Below, one piece after another: positions 1 to 11,004 of a stretch of 64,000 nucleotides of DNA. Source of the DNA: Datisca glomerata (Eukaryota; Streptophyta; Magnoliopsida; Cucurbitales; Datiscaceae). The position numbers and the translations under genes are program-made. Below the pieces are notes generated by a model. That model saw only the letters and a program-made list of their open reading frames with translations. It was not told the origin of the DNA and ran no database searches. The stretch spans positions 208,136 to 272,135 of the forward strand of contig QANY01000011.1 in NCBI GenBank assembly GCA_003255025.1, written 5' to 3'. Each line of letters starts with the position of its first letter. The stretch's first letter is position 1.

Positions 1-1660
1 TCAAGCATTCTGAGTCTATTTTTGGTGAAACATTATACATGCAAAATAAAAATAAAAAACAATTTTTATCGTAAGTGTAGATATATATCATCTATAAACT
101 TTCTGATTGTAGACAGAAATTTTCAATCTGGCCACATCTTCAAATGTGATTATACGGAAAACATATAGCTCATAGGATACAAGTTACATTTACGCTAAAT
201 GCAAAATAAGCCATAGAGCTCACATAACTATTTGATAATAGCAAAATAAACATGACAATATTTCTTATTACTGAACGTGATAAGAGCTTGGTATTTAGGG
301 GCCTTGTACTCATGTATCCAGTTCTGATTTTGTTTCTGAAGGAGAAAAATCATGTTTTGTGTTCGTATACTGATTATCAAATAAATTGAGTATCAATTCT
401 TACTGACAAAAAATATTTTATTGTGACTTTACTGTGAACATAAAATAAAGTGACTGTCAAATATTTTTGTGTTTTCTGTATGGATAGCCAAATACAAGAT
501 ATGTTATTGATCTTGTTGATGTTGACTGTAATTTTAAATTCTTATTGCATTGTAAAATATTTTTGTGATTGAAGCACTGATTTTTTGTGTTTTATCTTCA
601 AATGAATTATATATCATATACTTAATAGTGAAGGTAATATGCAAATTAACTATCTTCAAGTTAAATGTATGAAAGAATTTGCTATAATAATAGGACTAAA
701 TTGTGATTCATTCCCTTTCACTAGTGAGAAAAGTTATCTAGTGGGTTATTGTTATCATCAAGTTTTAAAAGTGATAAATCAATAACACACAAGGACTTAA
801 GTGTAGCTTATACAGCAATGCAGAGGGCAAAACATTATTGTTTGAAAAAATTGATCCTAGGAAAACAAGATGGAACGAACATTGATTTAGATCATCTAAG
901 AATGCTAGATAATGAAGAGTTGTTTGAAAAATACCGGTGAGGTAGCCTGTCCCAAGAAATAACGTTGGACTACATAGGTAGATTCCATCATAAACCAGAT
1001 TCAAAAGGGAATGGGTTTGGGGGTTTTTCATTCGCCTGTTGATAATATGGACATAAAATAATTCCTACATCATCGACCAGTGTGAATAAATATGCCAAAA
1101 AGGTGGAAAGTTCACTATCTATAATTTACCATTGTGAGTCAAGAATGCAACCAGATTGAAAAGAGCTAGAAACTGTAGTATTTGAATGCAACAATCTAAG
1201 TAAATATGCTATAACACTTTTCAATAATGTATATGTAGTGTATAAACTGTATATTTAAATATATTGTTGTATTTTATAGCAACAAATTATTCCAATTGAG
1301 ATTACATATGATGAAATGGAAAGACCATACATGCAACAATTTTTTAGTCAAGGAAAAGGAAGATTGTGTTGGAATCTAATGAGGATTTATTTGACATTCA
1401 CATGAAAAATATACGGTGGTGAGACCAACAACAAGCAATCTCTAGATTAGAAAGAATTTGACATTCACATGGAAAACATACGGTCTAGACATGATGGTGA
1501 GACCAGCAACAAGCAATCTCAAGATTAGAAAGAATTTTTTTCAAAAGTTAATTAAATCCACAACATGGTTATCACTTTGTGCAAAGATGTGGCAGAGTTA
1601 AAGTAACAGCGTAGTACCGAGGTAAACTTTCAAGTTAAATTCAACAATATATCTTTATTT
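1..1660. other. Unassigned AT-rich DNA
   Basis: I see no recognisable gene here. Open frames are short (the longest useful one is about 63 codons at 749-940) and match no family I know. The only clear structure is a direct duplication at 1389-1533, listed separately. The stretch may be old transposon or intron sequence. Confidence 0.4.
1389..1533. repeat. Direct tandem duplication, ~67-bp unit, two copies
   Basis: The unit beginning ATTTGACATTCACATG at 1389 recurs at 1456. Both copies continue through a shared GTGAGACCA and CAAGCAATCTC block to AGATTAGAAAGAA. The second copy carries about 11 extra bases in its middle. Function unknown. Confidence 0.75.
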
Positions 1661-1843
1661 TATATTTATTGAGGAAGAACTCTCATTGTGTCTTGGTCTG
1701 GAACAATGTCAGGAATATGAATGTGAATATTGTCATCTAGTACTGGAACAGTGTCTTAAATAACAATAGGTACATCGATCTGATCACCGTCAATAAAAGA
1801 TTCTTCTTCAAAGACAACATTCCTTATGTTCCCCCCCCCCCCC

Positions 1844-1855
1844 NNNNNNNNNNNN
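1844..1855. other. Assembly gap (12 N) inside a poly-C tract
   Basis: Twelve Ns are flanked by 13 C bases on the left and 16 on the right. The gap lies in the copia-1 integrase-to-RT linker. A homopolymer next to a gap suggests a sequencing or assembly artefact rather than true genomic poly-C. Confidence 0.95.
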
Positions 1856-2059
1856 CCCCCCCCCCCCCCCCAAACTTAACATCCTCAAGGAATCTCACAT
1901 TTCCTATTTTAAAGAAGGATCTTGATTCGGTATCGTAAAACCTATACCCTCGAGATTGTTCAACGTAACCAACGAAATAGCAAATAATCGTCCTTGAGTC
2001 TAGTTCTCTTTCATGTGGCCTATAAGATTGTGCCTCAGCTTGAGAACCCCAAATGTGCA

Positions 2060-3870
2060 AGTGCCTAATGCTAGGATTCTCGTCTGTACAAAGTTCATAA
2101 GGGGTTTTGGCTACTACTTTGCTTGGTACCTTGTCGAGGATGACTAATCATACTTCTTACCATATCTTTAAGATTCTAGTTTCATCACTCTACAACATCG
2201 TTCATGTTGGGTTTGCCCAGTATGGTGTATTGCGAAACTATTCCACACTCGTTGAGGAAATTTGTGAAGGGTCCTAGACGTTGTTCTCCTGGTCCATCAT
2301 ACCTTCTGTAATGACCACCACCACAATCATATTTTAGAGCCTTTATTTTATTTCCAAGTTGAAGTTGAATTTCAGCTTTAAAAGACTTGAAAACGTATAT
2401 GGTTTCCGACATCTCATGTATTAAATATAGTTAACCAAATCTCGAGTACGAAAATAATGAAGTATTGTTGTCTATGCCATGAAGTTATAAGGAAAGAACC
2501 ACATATATCAGTATGTATAAGTTTCAAAACGTCTGAAGCACTCTCGGCACCTAATATTCTAATGTTCTTTCATTCATTTTTTATGCATTCAACACATACT
2601 TGAATGTTTGTTAAACCTAGGGGTTCAAGAATTCCATCTGACACAAGCCTCTGAATTCTCTACTTAGAGATGTAACATAAACGCTTGTTCCATAAGGTGG
2701 CAGAATTCTCACTTAACTTTTTAACTTTAATAGACTAACTTTGTTATTTCCAAATGAATAAGAAAATCTTGACTTCTGCAAACTAGAAATACAAATTAAA
2801 ATTTCGTTTAAAGGATGGTGTTACAAATGTGTCAAACAAATCCAAATAAACCTTGTTTTCAATTATAATCTAAAAGTCCATATAGCCTCCATTGTAAATT
2901 TATTATCGTTGCCCATATAGATGAATCTTTCACCATCACTTGGAGGTCTGCTTCATAGAAAACCATGCATAGACATACTTATGTGAGTGGTAGCACCAGA
3001 ATCTACCCACCGGGTATCCTTAAGGTACAAAAGCTCAATTAAGCTCAGAACAATCTGAAGTTAGAAGCATGCACTTCTTTATACGTATGGCGGTGTACTT
3101 GGAATACTCCTTCATGTGTCTCAGCTTCTTGTAGAAGTAGCAGGCAAACTCCTCATCCTACTTCTTTTGTGTCTTCTACAAAGAAGATCCTTCTGTAACA
3201 TCCTTTGCTCTCTTCCTTTTCTTGTTTTGAGAGATAGAGGTGAAGTGAGCACTCTCAATCTTATCCCACTTCTACCTTTTTCATCTTGAAAAAAATGAGA
3301 TATAAGCTCATTTAGGGACCATTTGTCCTTCCGAGTGCTATAACTCACTTTAAATTGCCCAAAGTGTGTAGGAAGAGATATCAAAGCCAAGTGCATGAGC
3401 AAGTCCTCAGACAGCTCTAATTGAAGTGATTTGACTCTGACGCGAGATAAGACATCTCCATGATGTACTCCTTTACATTCCCTTTGCCCTTATATTTCAT
3501 CTTAACAAGTCTAGCGAAAAGGTTACTCGCCTCCAACTTTTCATTCATGGCAAAGTATTGCTCAATTTCTTAAAGGAACTTCTTGGCACCCTTGCTCTCA
3601 GTAATAGGGCCCTGAAACGCTTCCAGAATTGAGTGTTTCACAATCATAAAGCATATTCGATTGGATTAATCTCACTTTTCAATTTTAACCTCATTGGGAT
3701 TATTCAGAGTAACAGTGATTCATTTCTCTCGAAGTGCAAGATCCAAATCCATACAATCGAGGGCAATATCCACGGTTTCTTTCTAGACCTTATAATTTTT
3801 CTCGCTCAACATTAAGGTGTTGTTGACTTGCGCAGAAACATGCGTAGTAGTTGCAACTGAAACTAGATAG
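2060..3870 (-). pseudogene. Copia-1 gag-protease-integrase remnant
   Basis: Read on the minus strand, gag similarity starts near 3870 (LSEKNYKVWKE-like segment). It includes the copia gag block FGQFKVSYSTRKDKWSLNEL near 3300-3370. The protease active-site block WVDSGATTHIS lies near 2980-3015. Integrase core follows at 2185-2412, and the CYFVGY segment that ends the integrase region and leads to RT is near 1950-1990. Several frameshifts and stops separate the pieces. These are the standard Ty1/copia polyprotein domains in the usual order. The assignment rests on motif recognition and is secure at family level; the lineage within copia is not determined. Confidence 0.8.
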
Positions 3871-4693
3871 AGAACAAAATAAATAAGGATACTTACATTA
3901 ACAAGCATGGCATAAAAATAAAACAAGACATGATCAAATGAATCAAAATTTGGGACCCATCTCAAGATACCTAACACACATTAATTTCTAGTCTGTGGAT
4001 AGAAAAATAAATTATGAGTGGTACTCTCAGTGTAGTAATCAAATACAGCCTTCCTTTAGGCCCACTTGTTGTTCACATGATAAATCTATATAATTGTCAC
4101 GTATTTTTTACTAGAGGCACGTTGTAATTTGGCCAAACTATTTCTTCCTTTGGGCCGAGCATAGTTCGCATAAATAGCTCCTCGCAAACATCTATATGTT
4201 TTCAATTGAATCAATTTACACAACAGATGTCACTTTGGTGACATGTTATTTCAACTTATCCAATTTAGAACACTTGACTAAATATACAAATATTAATAGT
4301 CCTTGAAATTCCATAAAAAATTGAGTGAAATATTTTTATTTCATTTTTTAGTAAGTGTACAACCACCCCAACGCGAAGGTGCCCCTACCACTAGTTTCTG
4401 GGCGGCCAACTAACGACATTGTGTCCTCTGCCCCCAACACCACATGGGCGCTGTAACATGCCCCAGGCAAACACCGCAGCACTCAATCGCCCAACAACAA
4501 CTTTTGGACAGGGAATTTGGCAGGAAAACCTCCAAGATATCACAGGAAAATCTGAAATTCATGTCTAATGTGTAGAAAAATTTGACAACATCAATTAACT
4601 CAGAAAACCAATGATTTAACCCAAAATCAAATTTCCAAACACCAAATATGAATCAAATATTCCTAAAAGAATACAAAAAGTGATGATACCATT

Positions 4694-5103
4694 TGTTAGA
4701 ATTAAATCATACCAAAAGAAACTGAAAACCAAATCTAGATGTAAACATCCTAAATCAAAACACTGAAAAGCCTAGGAACTACATCATGCCAGAATATTAA
4801 GATTCAAGGATTCTATTAAATGCATGGATCCATAATGAACTCACCTATAGTGCGAAAATCCTACGATAATCGATCATAAACTAATGAACACGAATGGGGA
4901 GTGGTTTGTGATCTACCCTAACCAAATTGCCTTAGTTCCTCAATTGAAGTGTCGCCTCTCCTCTATATGGGGATAATGGAAACTATGCGTGATTTGATAT
5001 ATTGGGGACTACAACCAAAACATGTCTTTATATATTGCTTAATTAGGGTTCCCATAATCCCCTAATTAGGACAATGTCGATATATTCTCAATTAAAATAA
5101 GCA
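4694..5103 (-). repeat. Copia-1 5' LTR (about 0.4 kb)
   Basis: On the plus strand the LTR begins TGTTAGAATTAAATC at 4694, directly beyond the primer-binding site complement at 4685-4692. The far edge near 5103 is a guess based on a CA dinucleotide and on the similar size of the copia-2 LTR. Confidence 0.5.
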
Positions 5104-5124
5104 CTCAATGAGCTTACCAAAATT

Positions 5125-5245
5125 GACAAGTTGGATTGGCGCAGTTGATTAATCCATCAAACTCATACCCTAGAGGTCGAGGGTTTGAGTCATCTTCCCT
5201 TATTCCCCTTAAAATTTGTAATGTAACTTTGACAAAAAAAATTAG
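5125..5245 (+). mobile_element. Short tRNA-derived SINE with imperfect target duplication
   Basis: The body has an A-box-like TTGGCGCAGTTGATTAATCC near 5132-5151 and a B-box-like GAGGGTTTGAGTC near 5178-5190, spaced as in an RNA polymerase III internal promoter. It ends in an A-rich tail near 5233-5242. It is flanked by GCTTACCAAAATT (5112-5124) and GCTTACTAATATT (5246-5258), a 13-bp direct repeat with two differences. This layout is typical of plant SINEs. It is too short and too poorly folded to be a working tRNA gene. Confidence 0.6.
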
Positions 5246-5297
5246 GCTTACTAATATTAGACCACTTAGATTCAACTTGCATTGCCTTGAATAGCAA

Positions 5298-5306
5298 TAT
5301 AATTTA
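5298..5306. repeat. Left 9-bp target duplication of MULE-1
   Basis: TATAATTTA, identical to 6708-6716 and directly abutting the element end GGGTTA. Confidence 0.9.
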
Positions 5307-6707
5307 GGGTTAATATCATAAGACCCCCTGACTTTGTCTCAAAATCAACTTACCCCCCTAAACTAATTTTTCTTTTTAATTGGTCCTCCAACTTTCTCCA
5401 TCCATCAATTTACCATCCTGGCCGTTAAATGATTGCTAAATAGTCAAATGCATGGCACATACCTATTTTTTCTCCAATTTTACTCATTATTCAACTTTAT
5501 AAGCTACCAATCTCGCATGTTTTTCATCCAAAAATAAGCCACAAATTGCATCTCCCTCTTCAATGATTTAACAAAATTTTGACAAATTTTCCTTTAGTTT
5601 CAGCAATGGTTCAAGTTTTGTCTCCTGCAGGTTCGGTTTCAATTTTATCAATCATATTTTTTTTTCTTCTTCACGAATAAATATTGCTATTTATTTTAAC
5701 TCGAACCGTTACTATTTTTTATAAATCTGAACAGTTGCTATTATTTATTAATCATATTTATTTTTCTCTAACATGAATCAATGTTGCTGTTTTTTCTAAA
5801 CACGAACCGCTGCTATTTTTTCTAAACCCGAACAATTGTTATTTTTTATCAAAAAAAAATTATTTTCTCCAACATGAATAAATGTTACTAATTTTTCTAA
5901 ACCCAAACCGTTGTTAATTTTTTCTAAATCTCGAACAGTTGCTATTTTTTATCAATGATATTTATTTTTCTCCAACATGAATAAATAATACTATTTTTTT
6001 CTAAACCTGAACCGTTGATAAATAGCAACGGTTCGGGTTTAGAAAAAATAGCAACGGTTCAGACTTAAAAAAAATAGCAGCATTTATTCATGTTAGAGAA
6101 AAAAAATATGATTGATAAAAAATAGCAACGATCCGGATTTAGAAAAAATAGTAGCCGTTCAAGTTTAGAAAAAATAGCAACAGTGCGGGTTTAGAAAAAA
6201 TAGAAATATTTATAGATGTTGGAGAAACATAAATATGATATGATAAAAATAGCAATGGTTCGGGTTTAGAAAAATAGTAACAGTTCCGGTTTAGAAAAAA
6301 TAGCAACGATTCGGGTTTAGAAAAATAGCAACGGTTCGGGTTTAAAAAAAATAGCAACATCTATTCATGAAGGAGAAAACAATATGATTAATAAAAATGA
6401 AATCGAACCTGCAAGAGACTAAACTCGAACAACTGGTGAAAATTTTGACAAATCATTGAAGAGGGAGATGCAATTTGTGGCTGGGTTTTGGATAAAAAAA
6501 CATGGGAGATGGGTAGCTGATAAGATTGAAAAATGGATAAAATTAGAAGAAAAAAAACACGTGCCGTGCATGTGATAATTTAACAGCCATTTAATGGTCA
6601 TAGGAGTAAATCGATGGATGGAGAAAGTTGGAAGACCAACTAGGAAGAAAAATTAGTTTAAGGGGGTAAGTTGATTTTGAGGTAAAGTGTATAGGGTCCT
6701 ATAACCC
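5307..6707. mobile_element. MULE-1: foldback-type Mutator-like element (non-autonomous)
   Basis: The 1401-bp element is almost wholly a diverged inverted repeat: the left half (5307 to about 6010) matches the reverse complement of the right half (about 6020-6707). The ends start GGGTTAATATCATAAGACC on the left and GGGTTATAGGACCC on the right. Exact 9-bp target duplications TATAATTTA flank it at 5298-5306 and 6708-6716. Nine-base duplications and long terminal inverted repeats are the hallmark of the Mutator superfamily. The inner part of each arm is an array of GAACCGTTGCTATTTTTTC-like units. There is no transposase, so movement would need an enzyme supplied elsewhere. Confidence 0.9.
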
Positions 6708-6716
6708 TATAATTTA
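6708..6716. repeat. Right 9-bp target duplication of MULE-1
   Basis: TATAATTTA, identical to 5298-5306. It is followed at once by the left target duplication of MULE-2 at 6717-6725. Confidence 0.9.
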
Positions 6717-6725
6717 TTAATAATA

Positions 6726-7403
6726 GGGTTATTTGGAAGAATATACTCTTTAAAAGTTTGTTTTGAAAATTATACATTTTTTCAAAATTAAGAAATATAT
6801 ATCATGTACCCACTAATTTCAACTACTTTATCAATAATTTACTAAATTGTCATTCAATTTCTATGTTGGCCGTTTACTTTAGTTTAATCAAAGTTTTTTT
6901 TCAACTACAATTTCTAATGCACTTATACACTACTCATCAAAACTTCATCTTCTCTATCATACTTTTGCGTCATACGATCATCTCCTTAATCCTATGTTTC
7001 TCTCTCTTTTTTCTTATATTTGATTATCGAAGCTTCTTTCATGCTTACATTTGAATTGTTTTCTTATTGATGATAGCATTTATTCATCCTCATATGTATT
7101 TACATTTTGATTTATGAAATTTTCAATTATACACTTTCATTTCTTATGTCAAAATATGGAGAGATGAGTAAGAGAACTTATGAAGTAATGATAAGTAGTC
7201 TTTAAGATGCATTGAAAATTATAGTTGAAAAAAGATTTTGATTAGACTAAACAAAAATATCATCATTAAAATTAAATGATAATTTAATAAATATTTGATA
7301 GTAGTTGAAATTAGTGAGTCTCAGATATAGATTTCTTAATTTTAGAAAATAGGTATATATTTTCAAAGTAAACTTTTAACCGATATATTCTTCGAAATAA
7401 CCC
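6726..7403. mobile_element. MULE-2: small Mutator-like MITE
   Basis: The 678-bp element has terminal inverted repeats of roughly 280 bp. The left end GGGTTATTTGGAAGAATATA matches the reverse complement of the right end, TATATTCTTCGAAATAACCC, with one mismatch, and similarity continues inward to a short unmatched centre near 7010-7120. Flanks TTAATAATA (6717-6725) and TTAACAATA (7404-7412) form a 9-bp duplication with one change. There is no coding capacity. It sits about 600 bp upstream of the RBM48 start codon and starts immediately after the target duplication of MULE-1. Confidence 0.88.
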
Positions 7404-7412
7404 TTAACAATA

Positions 7413-8001
7413 CGTTACTCAAAATAGAATAGGAAACTGTGGGTTTCCTAACACGTAAATCTAGAATAAAAACAGATTCTAAAAGAACACAATAGCAATA
7501 AAATATTAAAAAATCATAAACCTAGAAGTACAAAATTTGTTCATTTTTAAGGTTTGCATGGATGGATTTTAAGTTAATCATTCATGGTTTTAGTTTACTT
7601 CAGGGATTTACGAAACTGCTAGAAATGGGGCAGGTTGATGCATATAAATGCTAGAAGGTTGAAATTTTAGTTTCAATTTGCTAAGGCCAGGTTGTTGCTC
7701 AAGGATTTTGTTTTCTTATTGACCATTGAAGTTGAAGATAAACGAAGACAAAGGACCGTACCGAACCGGTTAATGGTACTGATTAAATCAATTTGCTGTA
7801 CTAACTGATGAGATCGAATCGAGTTAAAGGCCCAAAATCGATTTCCTCTCTCTCCGGTAGCTCGCGCGCCTTGGGGAGTGGGATCTGTGGAAGGAGAAAC
7901 CACAAAAGAGAAGGAGATTTTATAAGTGCGAGCTTGCTGGGAAAGCCAAGCAGAGCTGTTGGCTTTAATCTCTGTACGGTGTCGGGAGAAAGAGGAAGCT
8001 G
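7413..8001 (+). promoter_or_regulatory. RBM48 upstream region and 5' leader
   Basis: This is the stretch between MULE-2 and the RBM48 start codon. It holds no protein-coding signal of its own; the antisense frame here shows no known domain. The last ~200 bases are richer in G and C than the AT-rich flank, as expected for a transcribed leader. I could not place a TATA box or transcription start with confidence. Confidence 0.4.
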
Positions 8002-10374
8002 ATGCCACGCTATAAGGACGAGTCTCCGGCGGTTCGCGTCTATACAGTCTGCGACGAATCAAGGTATGTTTATCCGTTGCTGTGTATTATGTTTACACTA
8101 GTATTTTGCTATTCTCACTGAATTGCTTTATGTGTGAACGTACGATAGATACTTGATTGTGAGGAACGTCCCCGAATTGGGATGTGGTGATGAGTTGCTT
8201 AAATTGTTCTCATCATATGGAGACATTGAAGAGTAAGTACTTTTTCTTCGTCGTTTTCATCTTTCATTTTCTATTAATTTTATTTTCCAATTAATATCCA
8301 AGTAGTTCAACTTCTCACTTTTCGGCTTCTACTTTCTTGCTAAAAGTATTTGGGGGAAACATTTTCTGTTTACAACCAAAATATTTTGGTTTTTGCCGTC
8401 AGTCCGATCACTTTTGCTCCTAGTAATTACTGCATTATATGAAATAGTTGGAAGGAATGATAAATAATGTAAGCAAAATGTTTTCTGAACTTTTAAACCG
8501 TCAAATGCCTATGTCTTCTGATTTCGTAATTCAAGTTTCCCTTTTATGATCAAGTTTTGCTGCCATTAGAATTATGCTCCTTTGTCCTAGTATTCCCCAT
8601 TGTAGTTTAGAATCAATATCAATGCCAACTTTGGCTGAATTTCATTCATTTCGTGCTCTCATCTTCATTGATCAGGTTAAAACCAATGGATGCAGAAGAC
8701 TGTGAGGCATTTACAGACGTTTACTGGATCAAATTTCGTTTAGTCAGCAATGCTAGGTAATCTAAATTTCAGTTGTCGTTTTGTTGAACATGCGGTCTGA
8801 AGGTATGATTTTTCTAGTTGTAAGAATCTATGATGCATATATGGTCTGTTCCCATGCTTGAATTCTGAACAGAGAAAATATGTCGAGATTTTATTAACAA
8901 ATTCTTTGATTCTGAAAAAGCCTGGCCAGAATCCTTGCGTTCTTTATACGCAGAGTCTAGTAACAAGGTTGTACGGCCCTCGGGCTGCTAAACAAAATTA
9001 ACAAAGTCTTTTATCTTGTTCTCTAGGTTTGCCAAAAGAAAACTGGATGAGTTTGTTTTCCTAGGTAATCGGCTGCAGGTGTCTTATGCTCCTGAGTTTG
9101 AGAGCCTTCTTGATACAAAGGACAAGTTAGAATGCAGGAGAAGAGAAGTTCTAGCACGATCAAATCGTATGTTTCTACATTTGAAACATAACATAACTAT
9201 TTGCCTTTTTAGGCAAATGAAAGGGAAATGGTGTTTCTCATGAATGAATTCTCCATGCTGATTCATCTCATCCTTATTATTTTTAGGACATCAATCAGCT
9301 GGAAGACCCAAAGGGTCTACAGTTAGAGATGCAGGTGCTTCATTGACCGATGGTGTTCCTGAACAAGGAAACTTACGCCAGAGGTAATCTTCCAAGTTGA
9401 AATTGTATAAACAATTTTTGTGCTTCCAAAAATTACACGGATCACCTCTCTTTTTTGTAGGCATAATGGTGCTTCACTGCTTACCTCTAACACAAATGCT
9501 ATCACAAGGGTCTCCTCTGACAAGGTTTGTCACTGTTCGTTAATATAAATCTTAATTTGCTTCATGCCCTGCTTTTTCCCCTCTAATCTGTATTGAATTG
9601 AGGAGAACGACAACCACTTTTACAACAAAGCTACATCTTTTTCTTTTCTTTTTTTGTAAAGATGTCCTTGATTCTCTATTCCTAGGCAATACTGATATAT
9701 ATTAGTTACACCATCAAATTTCCTAGGCATCTTCAGTGATGTTATTTGGCCAAACAAAGTGAGTCGAACTTTTCCTTTTGTTGAAGTTTTCGGGTAATTG
9801 CCACATCATAATAAAATAATGTTTGCTTCTTAGGATATGTGTAATGCACATAGATTGCTTTAAGATCTTGTTTCTTTTATATCAATAGCTTTGGAAACAA
9901 TATATGCTTTATCAAATGGTTGGTGGTCCAGATCTATGAATGAACCTATCTTGAGGGTGCTTTACCTTTTTTTTTGGAGAATGAAAGACTTATTCTGGTT
10001 TGGCAACTCGTAATGTAAGACGAACTGTGGGACAGTTATATTGTTTTAATTTTGCGAAAACCATCCAGCCAAACCTTCACATCAGTTGCAAGGGTCTCGG
10101 TGTAATAGCCTTTTATGAAGTGATATCATTTTCTCTTATTTTGGATATACAGGAATATTTTACATCCCAATCGATGAATCAGACCGTTCATTTTGTCAGG
10201 GAAAAGCTCAATAAGGTGATCCATTTCACTGCATTAGTAGTTCCAAGAATAATTGACACTCCTAGAAATTAACGCAATAAATTTGTAATCTCTTAGATTC
10301 AATCAAGTACAGAGCATCTACAAGGTGTACCAGTAAATAAGAAATCACGGGTCGATAATAGAAGAAGAATCTAG
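8002..10374 (+). CDS. RBM48: RNA-binding protein 48 (RBM48) orthologue, eight coding exons
   Basis: Predicted exons are 8002-8063, 8149-8232, 8676-8756, 9027-9166, 9287-9383, 9461-9524, 10153-10215 and 10297-10374. All junctions are GT-AG and the frame is kept throughout, giving 222 residues. The start fits the family N-terminus (MPRYKDESPAVRVYTV, then DESRYLIV). One RRM domain spans about residues 22-98. The conserved RBM48 blocks are EAFTDVYWIKF, ARFAKRKLDE and LQVSYAPEFES, followed by a basic arginine-rich segment and a low-complexity tail ending near KKSRVDNRRRI. RBM48 is known to work with ARMC7 in splicing of minor (U12-type) introns, and in maize its loss blocks endosperm differentiation. 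The gene looks intact. It converges with the RING gene at 11005-13162. Exon calls after residue ~125 are less certain because the tail is poorly conserved. Confidence 0.93.
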
Positions 10375-10827
10375 CGACACTCTAAGAGGGGAGTGAATCC
10401 CTTGATCAAACGTGTCTTCTATTCTTATATATGGTTTGTCCTCGTTTGCGTATCAGTTTATCTACTATTCTGTTGATTTGAGTGGAAATTTTGGTCACAT
10501 GTACATGAAATGTTAACATTTGAACTAATGATATTAATTTGCGATGTTAGAAGAAATCTTATGTCTGTTGAAACTATTTCTGATGATGATGTATGGATCT
10601 TCTAAAGTTCTCACCATTCAATGTGTACCCATATTACAATTGATGATGAGCATTTCAGTCCATGCAATCAGAAATAGTAGATGATCCCAAGCCACTAATC
10701 TCGGCCTTTAATTTTCGCACTAGTGACTTCTTTTGCTTATAGAGGTCAATTTGAAATAAATTTCTTGAATTACTTTAAAAGAAAACTGAAGTGTGAGATA
10801 CCATTGACTAACTCGTATACAGAAGGT

Positions 10828-10858
<31 letters not shown>

Positions 10859-11004
10859 GACTTCCAGTAAAACCAAACTCCCACTACCAATTTTATGAAG
10901 TATACCACATACATTAATAAATTTTGGTTAAATGATCACCAGTATATTGATAAGCCGTAAGGGCGACAGAGATTTTTACTTTCACAAATTCATCGCTCCA
11001 TTAC
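10375..11004. other. Intergenic space between convergent genes, holding both 3'UTRs
   Basis: The stop codons of RBM48 (10374, +) and of the RING gene (11005, -) face each other across about 630 bases. No further gene is visible. A GA microsatellite lies at 10827-10856. Poly(A) sites cannot be set from sequence alone. Confidence 0.6.
10827..10856. repeat. (GA)n microsatellite
   Basis: About 14-15 GA units in the 3' flank of the RING gene. The open frames running through it on either strand are repeat artefacts. Confidence 0.9.

Larger units (their letters stand above)
1660..5103 (-). mobile_element. Copia-1: degraded Ty1/copia retrotransposon, 3' part missing
   Basis: On the minus strand the order is LTR (4694 to about 5103), primer-binding site, gag, protease, integrase and the integrase-to-RT linker. 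Coding similarity stops near 1660, before any reverse transcriptase catalytic motif, and no 3' LTR is seen, so the element is truncated. The LTR edge reads ...TAACA on the minus strand and is followed two bases later by a TGGTATCA primer-binding site (complement at about 4685-4692), which matches initiator tRNA-Met priming. The outer LTR limit near 5103 is uncertain. Reading frames are broken repeatedly, so the element cannot act by itself. Confidence 0.85.

Noticed and set aside
749..940. 63-codon frame with coding-like composition
   Set aside because: No family recognised, no upstream or downstream exon visible, and the antisense frame is as long; could be an old exon but cannot be supported.
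5125..5245. Possible tRNA gene
   Set aside because: Boxes A and B are tRNA-like but the acceptor arm does not pair and an A tail plus flanking duplication follow; a SINE fits better.
6139..6360. Minus-strand frame with repeated Phe-Leu-Asn-Pro words
   Set aside because: Created by the AT-rich repeat units inside the MULE-1 arm.
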